Part shown: one piece after another, positions 38,211 through 47,361 of the stretch
How the letters are laid out: each line of letters starts with the position of its first letter
Numbering within the stretch: position 1 is the first letter of the stretch
Assembly (NCBI GenBank): GCA_035948315.1
Contig: DASZJG010000036.1
Span: forward strand, 47,780 to 111,779
Reading direction: 5' to 3'
DNA from: CAJCJE01 sp035948315
GTDB lineage: Bacteria > Actinomycetota > Actinomycetes > Mycobacteriales > Pseudonocardiaceae
DNA length: 64,000 bases
Program-made: the position numbers and the translations under genes
The notes under the pieces: generated by a model
What the model was told of the DNA's origin: nothing
Seen by the model: the letters and a program-made list of their open reading frames with translations, nothing else
Database searches by the model: none

Positions 38211-38756
38211 TCAGCCCCGGTGGTAGGTCTGCACGACGACGCCGCCCGGCAACGGGGTGGTGTCGACCAGGCTCAGCGTGCGGCGTGGACCGCCGCGGAA
38301 CAGCGGCTTGGTGCCGTCGGAGCCGAGCAGGTACGGGAAGACCATGAGGCGGTACTCGTCGATCAGGTCGGCCTGGTGGCAGACGTTGAACAGTTCGGCG
38401 CTGCCGGAGAGCAGCAGGTTGCCGCCCTCGCCCTTGGTCAGCTCGCGGATGCCCTCGACCACGTCGCCCTCGATCAGGCTCGCGTTCCAGGTCAACTCGG
38501 TAAGGGTGCGCGAGGCGACGTACTTGGGCATGGTGTTCATCCGGACGCCGAACTCACCGGTGCCGGTCATCTTCGGCCAGGCCGCAGCGAAGCCGTCGTA
38601 GGTGCGACGGCCGAGCAGCAGGGCCTCGGACTCGCCCAGCTCCTGGAACTTGTACGCGCCCGCCTCGTCGCTGAAGAACGGCATCGACCACTGGCCGGGC
38701 TCGTCCATGAAGCCGTCGATGGTCACGTACTCGGTGGCGACGATCTTCTTGCTCAT
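38211..38756 (-). CDS. RibD C-terminal/DHFR-like reductase family protein
   Basis: The 181-residue protein starts at ATG 38756 (MSKKIVATEYVTIDGFMDEP) behind GGAGGAAGAAC. Signatures are EALLLGRRTYDGFAAAWPKMTG, MNTMPKYVASRTLTE, LLLSGSAELFNVCHQADLIDEYRLMVFPYLLGSD. It binds NADPH by family. It is the first gene of a two-gene operon with the TmrB-like ATPase (5-bp gap), so it may act in the same detoxification or modification response. A possible operator (38815-38831) lies upstream. Confidence 0.9.
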   Translation of the reverse strand: MSKKIVATEYVTIDGFMDEPGQWSMPFFSDEAGAYKFQELGESEALLLGRRTYDGFAAAWPKMTGTGEFGVRMNTMPKYVASRTLTELTWNASLIEGDVVEGIRELTKGEGGNLLLSGSAELFNVCHQADLIDEYRLMVFPYLLGSDGTKPLFRGGPRRTLSLVDTTPLPGGVVVQTYHRG

Positions 38757-38814
38757 GTTCTTCCTCCGACTCGATGTGGACCTTATGGCTACGCGTCGAG
38801 CGGGGCGACAGCGA

Positions 38815-38831
38815 TTCGACATTTCGTCGAA
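38815..38831. promoter_or_regulatory. Inverted repeat upstream of the DHFR-like/TmrB operon
   Basis: TTCGAC (38815-38820) and GTCGAA (38826-38831) flank a 5-bp spacer about 60 bp upstream of the start codon. The rest of 38757-38977 contains a TAAGGT box near 38785 on the minus strand and no convincing gene. Confidence 0.45.
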
Positions 38832-38977
38832 AGTGATGCCGGTCACACATCTGCGAGCACGGCGGCGAGGCGGCGAGGCCGCCTGCGCCGTCAGGCGTCA
38901 CACTGACCACAGTGGAGGGACGCAACCGGATCGTCCGGCTGCGCAAGGAAGATCTGGCCGCGTTGCGCGCGGAAGCG

Positions 38978-39271
38978 TCAGCCGACGCCCTCGGTGATGC
39001 GTAGGTCGCGGTCGGCGCCGTCGCCGAGGGCCGCGAGCGCCTCCTGGTAGGCCGGGGTCTCGTAGGCCGCGACGGCCGCCTCGTAGCTGGGGAACTCGAC
39101 GAGCACCGTGCGCTCGTCCTGGCCGGCCTCGTGCGGGGTGACCTGACCACCGCGGGCCAGCATCTGCCCGCCCGCGTCGGCGAGCGCGGGCACGGCCAGT
39201 TTGCCGTACGCGGCAAGCTTGTCCGGATCCGAGATCGAGCGGTACGCGACAACCCAGTAGCCCTTTGCCAT
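38978..39271 (-). CDS. DUF1330-family protein
   Basis: This 97-residue protein has the DUF1330 pattern: GYWVVAYRSISDPDKLAAYGKLAVPALADAGGQMLARGG and ERTVLVEFPSYEAAVAAYETPAYQEALAAL. It is a dimeric alpha/beta-barrel (ferredoxin-like) protein. Members are common and of unknown function; some are found near catabolic genes. It starts at ATG 39271. It has no operon partner: the CGNR gene upstream ends 77 bp away. Confidence 0.87.
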   Translation of the reverse strand: MAKGYWVVAYRSISDPDKLAAYGKLAVPALADAGGQMLARGGQVTPHEAGQDERTVLVEFPSYEAAVAAYETPAYQEALAALGDGADRDLRITEGVG

Positions 39272-39348
39272 GCGGCCAACCCTACTCGATCAGCGGTGCC
39301 GAGATCAGCAGCACCGAGATCAGCGGCGCCGAACCGGGCAGTGTTCGC

Positions 39349-39948
39349 TCAGGGTTGGGTCGTGGTCGACATGGGCAGGTTTCCGCGCTGCCGCGCCCGG
39401 TAGGTCGCGCCCTTGACCCGGTTGCCGCAGGTCTTCATCGCGCACCACTCCCGCCGGAAACCGCGGGACCGGTCAATGAAGACCTGGGTGCATTCCGGCC
39501 GGTGGCACTCCTTGAGCAACTCGCCGTCCGGCCCGCCGAGGATGTCGATGGCGTCCCTGGCGACCGTGGACGTGGCCGCCTCAGCGCCGGCTCGGACGTG
39601 CTTGCCGGCCGCGTCGAGTTGGGGCACCGTCGGCGGCTGTCGGGCCGCGTCGTTGACCAGGGCGAGGGCGTGTTCGTCGTAGTCGCGGCCGGCGAGCCGG
39701 GTGGCGATCAGGTCGTAGATGGCCTCGCGCAGCGCGACGGCCCGGTCCAGGTCGGCCTGCGTCGAGGCGGGTTCGACCTCGCCGACGCCGGACTCGCGGA
39801 ACCACGCGTCGAGGTTGCGCGGGGCCCGGAGCTTCTCCAGTGGCACGGCGTTGCGCCGGGCGCGCAGGGTGCCGACGAAGTCGAGGGCAGCGTTACCGCA
39901 CGGGAAGGCATGTTCCACAACACCATTTTGACAGGTGTTGGTCACCAC
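39349..39948 (-). CDS. ABATE/CGNR zinc-finger regulator
   Basis: The 199-residue protein has an N-terminal ABATE helical domain (FPCGNAALDFVGTLRARRN) and a C-terminal CGNR zinc finger with ligands in LLKECHRPECTQVFIDRS and REWCAMKTCGNRVKGATYRAR. It is presumed to be a DNA-binding transcription factor that senses a small molecule. The start is ambiguous: GTG 39948 is listed, but a GTG at about 39915 (reading VEHAFPCGN) matches the usual family start and would leave an inverted repeat in its promoter. It is followed by DUF1330. Confidence 0.85.
   Translation of the reverse strand: MVTNTCQNGVVEHAFPCGNAALDFVGTLRARRNAVPLEKLRAPRNLDAWFRESGVGEVEPASTQADLDRAVALREAIYDLIATRLAGRDYDEHALALVNDAARQPPTVPQLDAAGKHVRAGAEAATSTVARDAIDILGGPDGELLKECHRPECTQVFIDRSRGFRREWCAMKTCGNRVKGATYRARQRGNLPMSTTTQP
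39918..39940. promoter_or_regulatory. Inverted repeat at the CGNR gene start
   Basis: CAACACC (39918-39924) and GGTGTTG (39934-39940) are perfect 7-bp arms around 9 bp. A further GGTGTTG half-site occurs near 39975. If the CGNR gene starts at about 39915, the dyad lies just upstream and could be its autoregulatory operator. Confidence 0.4.
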
Positions 39949-40000
39949 TGCAACGATACTAACCGTTCTAACCGGTGTTGAATGGAATTCGAGGACAAGC

Positions 40001-41146
40001 TCAGCTGACCGCTCGCCGCTCCCGACGGCTGACCATCAGATACTCCAGCAGGTTCAGCCCGCCGATGACCACGGCCAGGCCGCACAGCGCGGCGAGCGCC
40101 GGCACGTGACCGGCCGCCGGGATCAGCGCGAGCACGACGAGTGCCGCGCCGAGCCTGGTAACCGACCAGCTCTGGAACATCCGCCACCGGGTGTAGCCGA
40201 ACGTGGCCAGGTACAGGGCGCATCCGCCGAACAGCAGGTCGAGGTTGGCGCCGGCGAGCGGTTCGCCGGGCCGGACGATGGCGACGGCCATGCCGACCGA
40301 GACCGCGATGATCGCGCCCACGAACAGCAGATGCCCGTAGGAGAGCACGGCGCGGATGATGTCGTTGCGCTGGTTGCGGGTGCGCAGCGCGTGCTGGACC
40401 GCGCTGGCCGCGTAGCCGTAGTAGACCCACCAGAGTCCGGCGGAGAGCACGAAGGCGGCGGCGACCGCGCCGACCGTGTCCGCGTGCAGCGGGCCGTTGA
40501 CCGCGGCGGGTGCGCCGATGTCGACGATGGACTCGCCGAGCGCGATGATCAGGAAGCCGCCGAAGCGTTCGGCGAGATGGCCGGGCACGAAGCGCGCGTT
40601 GGCGAGCACGTTGCGCGCGACGGCCGGCGTGGCGAGGTCGACGACGGCCGCGCAGATCCACAGCGCGAACCGGACCGGCGTCGGCAGGAAGCCGCCGATC
40701 AGCAGTAGTGGCCCGCTGACCAGCACCGCGACCAGGAAGCTGACCATCGGCATCCGACCGGAGCGCCAGATCATGATCAGCAGCACCACCCGGACCGCCA
40801 GGTAGGACGCGCCGAACAGCACCCCGCGCTCGTCGTACGCGCCGGGCACGGCCAAGGCCATGAACATGCCGCCGAGACCGATCACGAACAGGCCGAGCCG
40901 GTCGCTGTTGCGGTCCAGGCCATGGGTGTTCGCGTAGACGCAGGTGCCGACCCAGACCCAGTAGATCGGCACGAACGCGACGGCCGCGTGCGCGACGCCG
41001 AGCAGGCTGTGATCGGCGCGCAGCAGTGCGGACACCTCGGTGACCGCGAAGACGAAGACCAGGTCGAAGAACAGCTCGGCCCAGGTCACCCGGATCTCTT
41101 CCGGCTCGTCGAGGACGACGGACTCGGCAGGCTGGTTTGTCACCAC
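40001..41146 (-). CDS. LtrA-family membrane protein (low temperature requirement A)
   Basis: The 381-residue protein has about eleven membrane segments. It opens with the LtrA signature VTWAELFFDLVFVFAVTEVS and contains the central AERFGGFLIIALGESIVDIG and LWWVYYGYAASA motifs. LtrA was named from a Listeria mutant impaired at low temperature; its biochemical role is unknown. GTG 41146 is used, without a clear ribosome-binding site. It is divergent, with a 63-bp gap, from the amidohydrolase gene and downstream of nothing in its direction. Confidence 0.9.
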   Translation of the reverse strand: MVTNQPAESVVLDEPEEIRVTWAELFFDLVFVFAVTEVSALLRADHSLLGVAHAAVAFVPIYWVWVGTCVYANTHGLDRNSDRLGLFVIGLGGMFMALAVPGAYDERGVLFGASYLAVRVVLLIMIWRSGRMPMVSFLVAVLVSGPLLLIGGFLPTPVRFALWICAAVVDLATPAVARNVLANARFVPGHLAERFGGFLIIALGESIVDIGAPAAVNGPLHADTVGAVAAAFVLSAGLWWVYYGYAASAVQHALRTRNQRNDIIRAVLSYGHLLFVGAIIAVSVGMAVAIVRPGEPLAGANLDLLFGGCALYLATFGYTRWRMFQSWSVTRLGAALVVLALIPAAGHVPALAALCGLAVVIGGLNLLEYLMVSRRERRAVS

Positions 41147-41209
41147 GGAACCAATTCTTCATCGGGCCGGCGGGTTATCGTGCCGGAACGCGGAGGAGAA
41201 GAGGGTCAC

Positions 41210-42688
41210 GTGCGGGATGTGCTGCTCCAGGGCGGCCGGGTGATCGACCCGGGCGCCGGTACCGATCAGGTCGCGGACGTGCTGGTGCGCGACGGCGCGG
41301 TCGCGGCGATCGGCCAGGGACTGCCGGCGCCGGACGACGCGGTCGTGCTGGACGTGGCCGGGCTGGTGGTCGGGCCCGGATTCGTCGACCTGCACAGTCA
41401 CGTCAACTCGATCACCGGGCAGCGGTTGCAGGCGATGGACGGCGTGACCACCGCGCTGGAGCTGGAGGCCGGCGCGACCCCGGTCGGTCTGGCCTACTCC
41501 TCGACCGCGAACGAGGGCAGGCCGCTGAACTACGGCTTCTCCGCGTCCTGGGCGCTGGCGCGCGGCCAGGTGCTGGTCGGGCCGGACCCGAACGCCTCGA
41601 TCGAGGCGACGCTGGGCCTGTTCGGCGAAGCGAACTGGCTGCGCGACTCCTCCCCCGCCGAGCTGACCGCGTGGCTGAGCCTGCTGGAACGCGACCTTGC
41701 GGACGGCGCACTGGGCATCGGCGTGCTGCTCGGCTACGCGCCGCGCACCGATCCCGACGAGTACCTCGCGGTCGCGCGGCTCGCGGCCAAGGCGGGCGCG
41801 CCGACCTACACGCATGCCAGAGAGATCGTGGAGGCCGACCCGACGACGCCGATCGACGGCGCGGAGGAACTGGTGCGCGCGGCTGGCGAGACCGGCGCGG
41901 CCATGCACCACTGCCATGTGAACTCGACCTCGCGCCGCCACGTCGACCGGGTGCTGGCGGTGCTGGACTCGGCGCGGTCGGCGGGCAGCCCGGTCACGGT
42001 CGAGGCGTACCCGTACGGCGCGGGCAGCACGGGGATCGGCGCGTTCTTCCTCGCCCCGGACCGGCTGGCCGCGTGGGGCCTGCGGCCGGACAACATCGTG
42101 CTGGTGGCGACCGGAGAGCGGATCGCGGACGAGAACCGGCTGCGCGAACTGCGTGCCGCCGACCCGGCCGCCGCGTGCATCATCGAGTTCTTCGACGAGC
42201 GCGACCCGGCCGATCGGGCGCTGCTGACCAGGGCGCTGGCCTTCCCGGACTCGATCGTGGCCAGTGACGCGATGCCGGTGCTGCTGCCCTCGACGGCGCC
42301 GGATCCGCTGGCCTGGCCGCTGCCGCCGGGCGCGGCGACGCATCCGCGCACCGCCGGCACGTTCGCGAAGGCGCTGCGGCTGATGGTGCGCGAGAGCGGC
42401 GCCTGGACCTGGCTGGAGGCGTTCCGCCGCTGCGCCTGGCTGCCCTCGCGGGTGGTCGCCGGGATCGCGCCGAGCGCGGAACGCAAGGGGCACCTCGGGA
42501 TCGGCGCGGACGCGGATATCGTGGTGCTCGATCCGGAGCGGATCACCGACAACGCCACCTTCACCGCGCCCACCCGCACCTCGACCGGCGTGCGGCAGCT
42601 GCTGGTGCACGGCGATTTCGTGGTGCGCGACGGCGAACTGCTGCCCGACGCCTTCCCCGGCCGTCCGGTGCGCGGCGAGCCGGCCTGA
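41210..42688 (+). CDS. D-aminoacylase-like amidohydrolase
   Basis: This 492-residue protein starts at GTG 41210 with GGAGGAGAA upstream. It has the urease-superfamily plan: an N-terminal beta-sandwich with LLQGGRVIDPGAGTDQVADV, the first metal motif GFVDLHSHVNS (HxH), a His in TYTHAREI, HHCHVNST, an Asp in ASDAMPVLL, and the C-terminal KGHLGIGADADIVVLD. N-acyl-D-amino-acid deacylases share this order. They normally have HTHYD; here it is HSHVN, so the second metal may differ. It would release an amino acid from an N-acyl compound in the cytoplasm. Confidence 0.85.
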   Translation: MRDVLLQGGRVIDPGAGTDQVADVLVRDGAVAAIGQGLPAPDDAVVLDVAGLVVGPGFVDLHSHVNSITGQRLQAMDGVTTALELEAGATPVGLAYSSTANEGRPLNYGFSASWALARGQVLVGPDPNASIEATLGLFGEANWLRDSSPAELTAWLSLLERDLADGALGIGVLLGYAPRTDPDEYLAVARLAAKAGAPTYTHAREIVEADPTTPIDGAEELVRAAGETGAAMHHCHVNSTSRRHVDRVLAVLDSARSAGSPVTVEAYPYGAGSTGIGAFFLAPDRLAAWGLRPDNIVLVATGERIADENRLRELRAADPAAACIIEFFDERDPADRALLTRALAFPDSIVASDAMPVLLPSTAPDPLAWPLPPGAATHPRTAGTFAKALRLMVRESGAWTWLEAFRRCAWLPSRVVAGIAPSAERKGHLGIGADADIVVLDPERITDNATFTAPTRTSTGVRQLLVHGDFVVRDGELLPDAFPGRPVRGEPA

Positions 42689-42721
42689 ATCAGTCCACTT
42701 TGGACACCTCGCTGGCCGCGC

Positions 42722-43480
42722 TCAGCTGGCCGGTTTACTCCCGCGTACCCACCCGACGAGGCCGCGCTGGTTCACCCTGACCTTGCTCAGGCCGTGTTCG
42801 AGCAGGGTGTCGGCGATCTCGTCGAGGTCGAACAAGTGCAGGCCGAGCGAGCCGGGCAGCAGGTCGCCGAGCCGGTTCAGGGCGCCGCCCGCCGCGGTCG
42901 GCACCATGATCGCGAGCCGGCCTTCGGGGCGGAGCACACGGGCCATTTCGGCGAGCGCGGCGTTCGGGTCCGGGATGAGCTGCAACACGGCCATGGACAC
43001 GACCGCGTGCGCGACCTCGTCGCGGAAGGGCAGCTGCTGCGCGTCCGCCCGCACGAAGCCGACGTTGGCGCATGCCTCCGCGGCGACCGCGCGGGCGAGC
43101 ATGGACTCGGCGATGTCGACACCGACTGCCAAACCGTCCGGTCCGGCCGCCCTGGCCAGCGCCGAGGTGACGTTGCCGGGGCCGCTGCCGATGTCCAGCG
43201 CGATGCCGTCGGCGGGCAGCCGCAGCCAGTCGAGTTCGAGGTGCCAGGCGGCCAGGATCCGGCGGGCCAGGCCCTGCGCGATGTCGTACAGCTGCGATCC
43301 GATCTCGGACGCCCACAGCTGCTGCACGGGTCCGTTGTTGCTGGCCGGCTGGTTCTCGCCCGGCCCGAGCAGATCCAGGTAACCATTTTCGGCATCGGGG
43401 TCGACGGGCGGGTTCACCAGCAGAGACGTGGCCCGCGCGAGGGCGGTCGGCAGCACCGTCGGTTTGATGACCTCGCTCAT
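42722..43480 (-). CDS. Class I SAM-dependent methyltransferase (UbiE-like)
   Basis: The 252-residue protein has motif I IALDIGSGPGNVTSALA, the ribose-binding acid in VGVDIAESM, VRADAQQLPF, VSMAVLQLIPDPNAALAEMARVLRPEGRLAIMV and a C-terminal region that may bind the acceptor. It starts at ATG 43480. It resembles the Methyltransf_11 group acting on quinones or natural products. It is convergent with the amidohydrolase gene (33-bp gap) and divergent from the IclR regulator. The acceptor is unknown. Confidence 0.88.
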   Translation of the reverse strand: MSEVIKPTVLPTALARATSLLVNPPVDPDAENGYLDLLGPGENQPASNNGPVQQLWASEIGSQLYDIAQGLARRILAAWHLELDWLRLPADGIALDIGSGPGNVTSALARAAGPDGLAVGVDIAESMLARAVAAEACANVGFVRADAQQLPFRDEVAHAVVSMAVLQLIPDPNAALAEMARVLRPEGRLAIMVPTAAGGALNRLGDLLPGSLGLHLFDLDEIADTLLEHGLSKVRVNQRGLVGWVRGSKPAS

Positions 43481-43578
43481 GCCGTCACCCTACCGGCGCA
43501 ACGTCACGCGTGCCGGTCTGTCCACAGTAGATCGTTTCGGTGCTGGCTTCGACCGACACCGCGCAGCACACTGATCTG

Positions 43579-44268
43579 ATGGTGAAACCTCCGGGGGGCG
43601 AATCGGTGATCTCGCGGGTGGTGCGGATCTTCGACGCGCTGGCGGCCAGCCAGTCCCCCGCGCCCCGGGTCGCCGAGCTGGCCCGGCGCTGCGGCCTGCA
43701 CGTGGCCACCACCGCCCGGCTCGTTGACGAACTGGTCGCCAACGGCTGGCTGACCCGGGACGCGGACCGGCGGGTCCGGATCGGCGCCCGGCTGGCCGAA
43801 CTCGGTGCGAGCGCCGCCGCCGCGCCCAGCCTGCGCGGGATCGCCCTGCCGCTCATGGCTGACCTGCACATCGTCACCGGCCTGCCGGTGCAGCTGCTCG
43901 TGTTACACGGCCGGGACGCGCAGGTCGTGGCCTGGCTGCCGCGCGCGGGCGGACCGCAGCGCATGCCGTTGCAGTCCTCGTCGGCGGGCCTGGTGCTGCT
44001 CGCGAACGCGCCGGCTCGGTTGCAGGAGGATGTGGTGGCCGAGACGCCGGTCGCCGAACAGGAGCCGTTGCGCGCGCAACTGGATCGGGTGCGCCGCACC
44101 GGGTTCGGGTCCGTGCCCGGCTGGGTGGACGTCGCCGCGCCGGTGCGGGTCGGCGAGCAGGTCGTCGCCGCGCTGGCGCTGGTGGTCGCGGGCAGCAACG
44201 CCGCGCCCGGGTACGTGCCCGCGCTGCGGGCGGCGGCCCTCGGCGTGGCCCGAGGGTTGATCGGTTAG
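43579..44268 (+). CDS. IclR-family transcriptional regulator
   Basis: The 229-residue protein has the N-terminal winged helix SVISRVVRIFDALAASQSPA followed by RVAELARRCGLHVATTARLV, then the IclR effector domain. ATG 43579 is used; an in-frame start at 43540 is also possible. Codon 109 is TTA (43903-43905), rare in this genome, so expression could depend on the bldA tRNA and thus on developmental stage. IclR proteins sense small catabolites; the adjacent divergent methyltransferase is the most obvious possible target. Confidence 0.88.
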   Translation: MVKPPGGESVISRVVRIFDALAASQSPAPRVAELARRCGLHVATTARLVDELVANGWLTRDADRRVRIGARLAELGASAAAAPSLRGIALPLMADLHIVTGLPVQLLVLHGRDAQVVAWLPRAGGPQRMPLQSSSAGLVLLANAPARLQEDVVAETPVAEQEPLRAQLDRVRRTGFGSVPGWVDVAAPVRVGEQVVAALALVVAGSNAAPGYVPALRAAALGVARGLIG

Positions 44269-44301
44269 TCTCTGCCGCACCGCGAGGCTTGTGGGGGAGC
44301 C

Positions 44302-44919
44302 ATGACCGCATTCGACGAAACAGACGAAACACCGGTCCGTCCTCGGCGACGGTGGCTGATCTGGTCCGGCGCGAGCATCGCGGCCGTCCTGCTCGGCACC
44401 GCCGCGCTGGTGATCTGGGCGCCCTGGCGCGCACCGGCCGCGCCGATCGTCACCGCGCTGCCGGCCGGCTGTCCCGCGCTGCTCGGCGAGCCGACGCCCT
44501 CGGCCGGCAGCGAAACCGGGCCGGGCGACGCCAAGGACGCCGACTGCAGCTGGGGCACGTCCATCGCGAACAGCACCTTGACCGGGCCGAACGATGCCGA
44601 AGTGTCGCCGCTGACCGCGACCACCGCGCTCTACCCGACCATCGACGAGGCGCGCAGCCGGTCCGCCGCGCTGGTGACCGTGTACGACGGGCCGACGCAG
44701 GGTTTGTCGCTCGGCGCGGACACCCCGATCGCCGAGATCGGCGACGAGGCGCGGATCTCCGACCACGACGGCCTGCTCATTCTGGTCGCCCGCAAGGCGA
44801 ACGTGGTGCTGACCATGCAGTACTACGCGCCGAGGGGCGTCGATGCCGACCAGGATCAGGCGGTGCTGGCGACCGCGGCCCGCACCATCCTGGCCGGCAT
44901 CAGTCTGACGACGACCTGA
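44302..44919 (+). CDS. Membrane-anchored extracytoplasmic protein (DUF3558-like)
   Basis: This 205-residue protein has a short cytoplasmic head (MTAFDETDETPVRPRRRW), one membrane helix (about residues 18-42), then an exported alpha/beta domain with two cysteines (GCPALLG and DADCSWGT) that could form a disulfide, and strands ALVTVYDG and LLILVARKANVVLTMQY. The pattern resembles DUF3558 lipoproteins, but there is no lipobox. No function is known. It follows the IclR gene by 33 bp and may be co-transcribed. Confidence 0.75.
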   Translation: MTAFDETDETPVRPRRRWLIWSGASIAAVLLGTAALVIWAPWRAPAAPIVTALPAGCPALLGEPTPSAGSETGPGDAKDADCSWGTSIANSTLTGPNDAEVSPLTATTALYPTIDEARSRSAALVTVYDGPTQGLSLGADTPIAEIGDEARISDHDGLLILVARKANVVLTMQYYAPRGVDADQDQAVLATAARTILAGISLTTT

Positions 44920-44951
44920 CCAGCCGCAGGTAGATCTTGACGAGCCGAGCG

Positions 44952-45941
44952 CTATCGCGACGCAACGGTGTCGGCCGACCCGGCCAGGCTCCTCGGATCG
45001 GCGGTGCTGCGCGGGGCCGGCGCCGTGGTGCTGGCCGGGGCGCGTCCGCCGAGCGCGTGGAAGATCAGGTTCGCCTCGGCCACCATGCCGGCCTTGAACG
45101 GGTGGTAGGCGACGGCCTCGAACAGGTTCGTGTTCTGCCCGTTCACCCACGCCGCGCTGCCCGCGCACGCGTCGTGGCCCAGGCTGGGCCCGTAGGTGTC
45201 CACGTACAGCGCGTGCTGGTGGCGTGCGGCGGTCGACTCGGCCGCGTTCAGCGCGCGCTCGACCGAGTCGGCCCAGGCGTAGTCGCCGTCCGCGAACGGG
45301 ATCACGTCCGGGCAGTAGCCGCTGGGCGGCACCAGTCGCGGATAGCCGACCACGACAACCTTCGCGCCCGGGGCGTGCGCGTGCACGCCGCGCAGCACGC
45401 TCTCCAGGTTGTGCTCGGTGTTCGCGATCGCGGCCTTCATGGTGTCGATGCCGTTGATCGTGAAATGGTCCTGGCAGGGATGGCCGGTCGGGTCGCCGTC
45501 ACGCAGGCCGGGACAGGTGCCCACGAGCGAACCGAACACGCCGTAGTCGTTGCCGCCGATGCCGACGGTGACCAGGTCGGTGTCCAGGCTCAGCGCGTCG
45601 AACTGCGGCGGTTCCGAGGCGAAATCGATGCTCGTGGACGGAACCTCCTGCGGCTGCGTCATGTTCGACGTGTCCGCCGACGAACAGCTGACATCGGTGA
45701 ACCCGGCACGCGTTGAGTAGATGCCGAGGTCGGTGGCCAGCCAGGAGGGGTAGTTGTTGTTGGACCGGAAACACCAGCTGGCCTGCTGCCAGGGAATCAG
45801 CGGCCCGGCCGAGTAGGAGTCGCCGAGCGCGACGTAGTGCTGGAAGGCCGGCGTGCTCGCCGCGCCCACCCCGACACCGACCGTGGCGCTGAGGCCGAGA
45901 CTGACCGCAAGAGCAACACTGATCCTGGCAGACAGCTTCAC
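44952..45941 (-). CDS. Secreted SGNH/GDSL esterase
   Basis: The 329-residue protein has a signal peptide (ISVALAVSLGLSATVGVGVGA). The SGNH blocks are all present: YVALGDSYSAGP (Ser), then Gly in the next block, VTVGIGGNDYG (Asn) and the late AYHPFKAGM (His). Many cysteines suggest disulfides as in Streptomyces lipases (SCO7513-like). GTG 45941 overlaps the end of the amidase gene by four bases, so the two are coupled. It is an extracellular lipase or esterase, possibly deacetylating polysaccharide or lipid. Confidence 0.9.
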   Translation of the reverse strand: MKLSARISVALAVSLGLSATVGVGVGAASTPAFQHYVALGDSYSAGPLIPWQQASWCFRSNNNYPSWLATDLGIYSTRAGFTDVSCSSADTSNMTQPQEVPSTSIDFASEPPQFDALSLDTDLVTVGIGGNDYGVFGSLVGTCPGLRDGDPTGHPCQDHFTINGIDTMKAAIANTEHNLESVLRGVHAHAPGAKVVVVGYPRLVPPSGYCPDVIPFADGDYAWADSVERALNAAESTAARHQHALYVDTYGPSLGHDACAGSAAWVNGQNTNLFEAVAYHPFKAGMVAEANLIFHALGGRAPASTTAPAPRSTADPRSLAGSADTVASR

Positions 45942-47332
45942 CGCACCAACCTTTCGTTCAGGCCGGCCCACGGCCGGATTTCCTCGAGCTGGAAAGCGAC
46001 TTCGAGCAGGGTGCGCTCCGCGCCGCGCGCGGCCGCGAGTTGGACGCCGATCGGCAGACCTTCGTCGGTCGTGCCCATCGGCAGCGAGATCGCCGGTGTA
46101 CCGGCGACGTTGTTGACCGGCGTGAAGCAGACGTAGGCGAGCAGCCGATCGAGCAGTTCGTCGAAGGGCACGGTCGGGCTGAGCTGGCCGAGTTCCGGCG
46201 TGGTGTGGCCGACGACCGGGCTGAGCACCACGTCGTAGCGGCCGAACATGCCGGTGTAGGCCCGCGCACCGGCCCACATGTCCGCGAATGCCTTGGGCGT
46301 CCAGTGGATCTCGCGGAGGAACTTGGCGCGCAGGCCACGGGTGAAACCGTCGAGTTTGTGCCAGTCGTAATTCCGATCCACCAGCTTTCCGGTGCTGGCC
46401 GCGACGAACGCGAGCATCGACCAGTATCGAACGAACGCACTGACGAACCCCTCGTTCATCGGCAGTACGGCCGTTTCGACCACATGTCCCTGCTCCGCCA
46501 ACGCATCGGCGGTCGCGATCACCGCGGCTCTGGTCCGCGCGCACACGGTCCGGCCCGCGATGCCCTCGGTCAGCACGCCGACGCGCAGTCGCCGGTCGAT
46601 CGGCGCCTCGACCGCGCCGATCGCGGGCAGCCGGGGGTTGCGCCAGTGGCGTTCCTGCGCGGCGAAGAACGTCGCGGTGTCGCGAACGGTGCGGGTCAGC
46701 ACGCCCTCGGAGATCACGTCGACCGGCATCAGCCGCGCGTTCGGCCCGCTGACGTGCCGGCCCCGACTGGGTTTCAGCCCGACCAGGCCCGCGCACGCGG
46801 CCGGGATGCGGATCGAACCGCCGCCGTCGTTGGCGTGCGCGATCGGCACCACGCCCGCGGCGACCAGCGCGGCCGCGCCGCCGGAGGACGCACCGACGGA
46901 ATATCCGGTGTGCCAGGGATTGCGCGCCGGTTCGTGGTCCGCGAACTCGGTGGTCGCGTTGAACCCGTACTCGGGTAACGCGCTCTTGCCGAGCGCGGTC
47001 AGGCCGGTGGCCAGCAGCTGCCGCGCGTACGGCCCGTCGTGCGTCGCCGGTTTGGCCCGATAGGCGCTGGTGCCGTTGTTGGTCGGCAGGCCGGCGATGT
47101 CGGTGTTGTCCTTGACGAAGGTCGGCACGCCGAACAGCGGAGCGTCCGAATCGGACGCAACGAGCGGATCGTCGTACCGGTCGACCACAACCGCGCCGAG
47201 TTCCTCGACCTTGCGCGCTCGCGCGATGGCCGCGTCGGTCACCTCGCGCACACCCAGTTCGCCGCGCCGGATCTGCTCCGCCAACGCGACGGCGTCGTGG
47301 TCGCCCAGCGCGTCATCGCCGAACGCATGCAC
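45938..47332 (-). CDS. Amidase (amidase signature family)
   Basis: The catalytic Ser-cisSer-Lys triad is readable: Lys in FVKDNTDIAG, cis-Ser in SVGASSGGAAA and nucleophile Ser in GGGSIRIPAACAG. I start it at GTG 47332 (VHAFGDDALGDHDAV, 464 residues), because this family usually begins MHAFGDDALG. An ATG at 47395 would add 21 residues and run through a perfect operator dyad. It hydrolyses amides such as aryl amides or small carboxamides in the cytoplasm. It is divergent from a TetR gene and overlaps the esterase gene. Confidence 0.88.
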   Translation of the reverse strand: MHAFGDDALGDHDAVALAEQIRRGELGVREVTDAAIARARKVEELGAVVVDRYDDPLVASDSDAPLFGVPTFVKDNTDIAGLPTNNGTSAYRAKPATHDGPYARQLLATGLTALGKSALPEYGFNATTEFADHEPARNPWHTGYSVGASSGGAAALVAAGVVPIAHANDGGGSIRIPAACAGLVGLKPSRGRHVSGPNARLMPVDVISEGVLTRTVRDTATFFAAQERHWRNPRLPAIGAVEAPIDRRLRVGVLTEGIAGRTVCARTRAAVIATADALAEQGHVVETAVLPMNEGFVSAFVRYWSMLAFVAASTGKLVDRNYDWHKLDGFTRGLRAKFLREIHWTPKAFADMWAGARAYTGMFGRYDVVLSPVVGHTTPELGQLSPTVPFDELLDRLLAYVCFTPVNNVAGTPAISLPMGTTDEGLPIGVQLAAARGAERTLLEVAFQLEEIRPWAGLNERLVR

Positions 47333-47361
47333 GTGAGTCGGCACGCCGCGCACCCCCGAAG

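Noticed and set aside
38910..39004. A roughly 30-codon plus-strand frame with a charged helical translation near the DUF1330 gene
   Set aside because: It is too short, without a recognisable motif, and its end overlaps the DUF1330 coding region.
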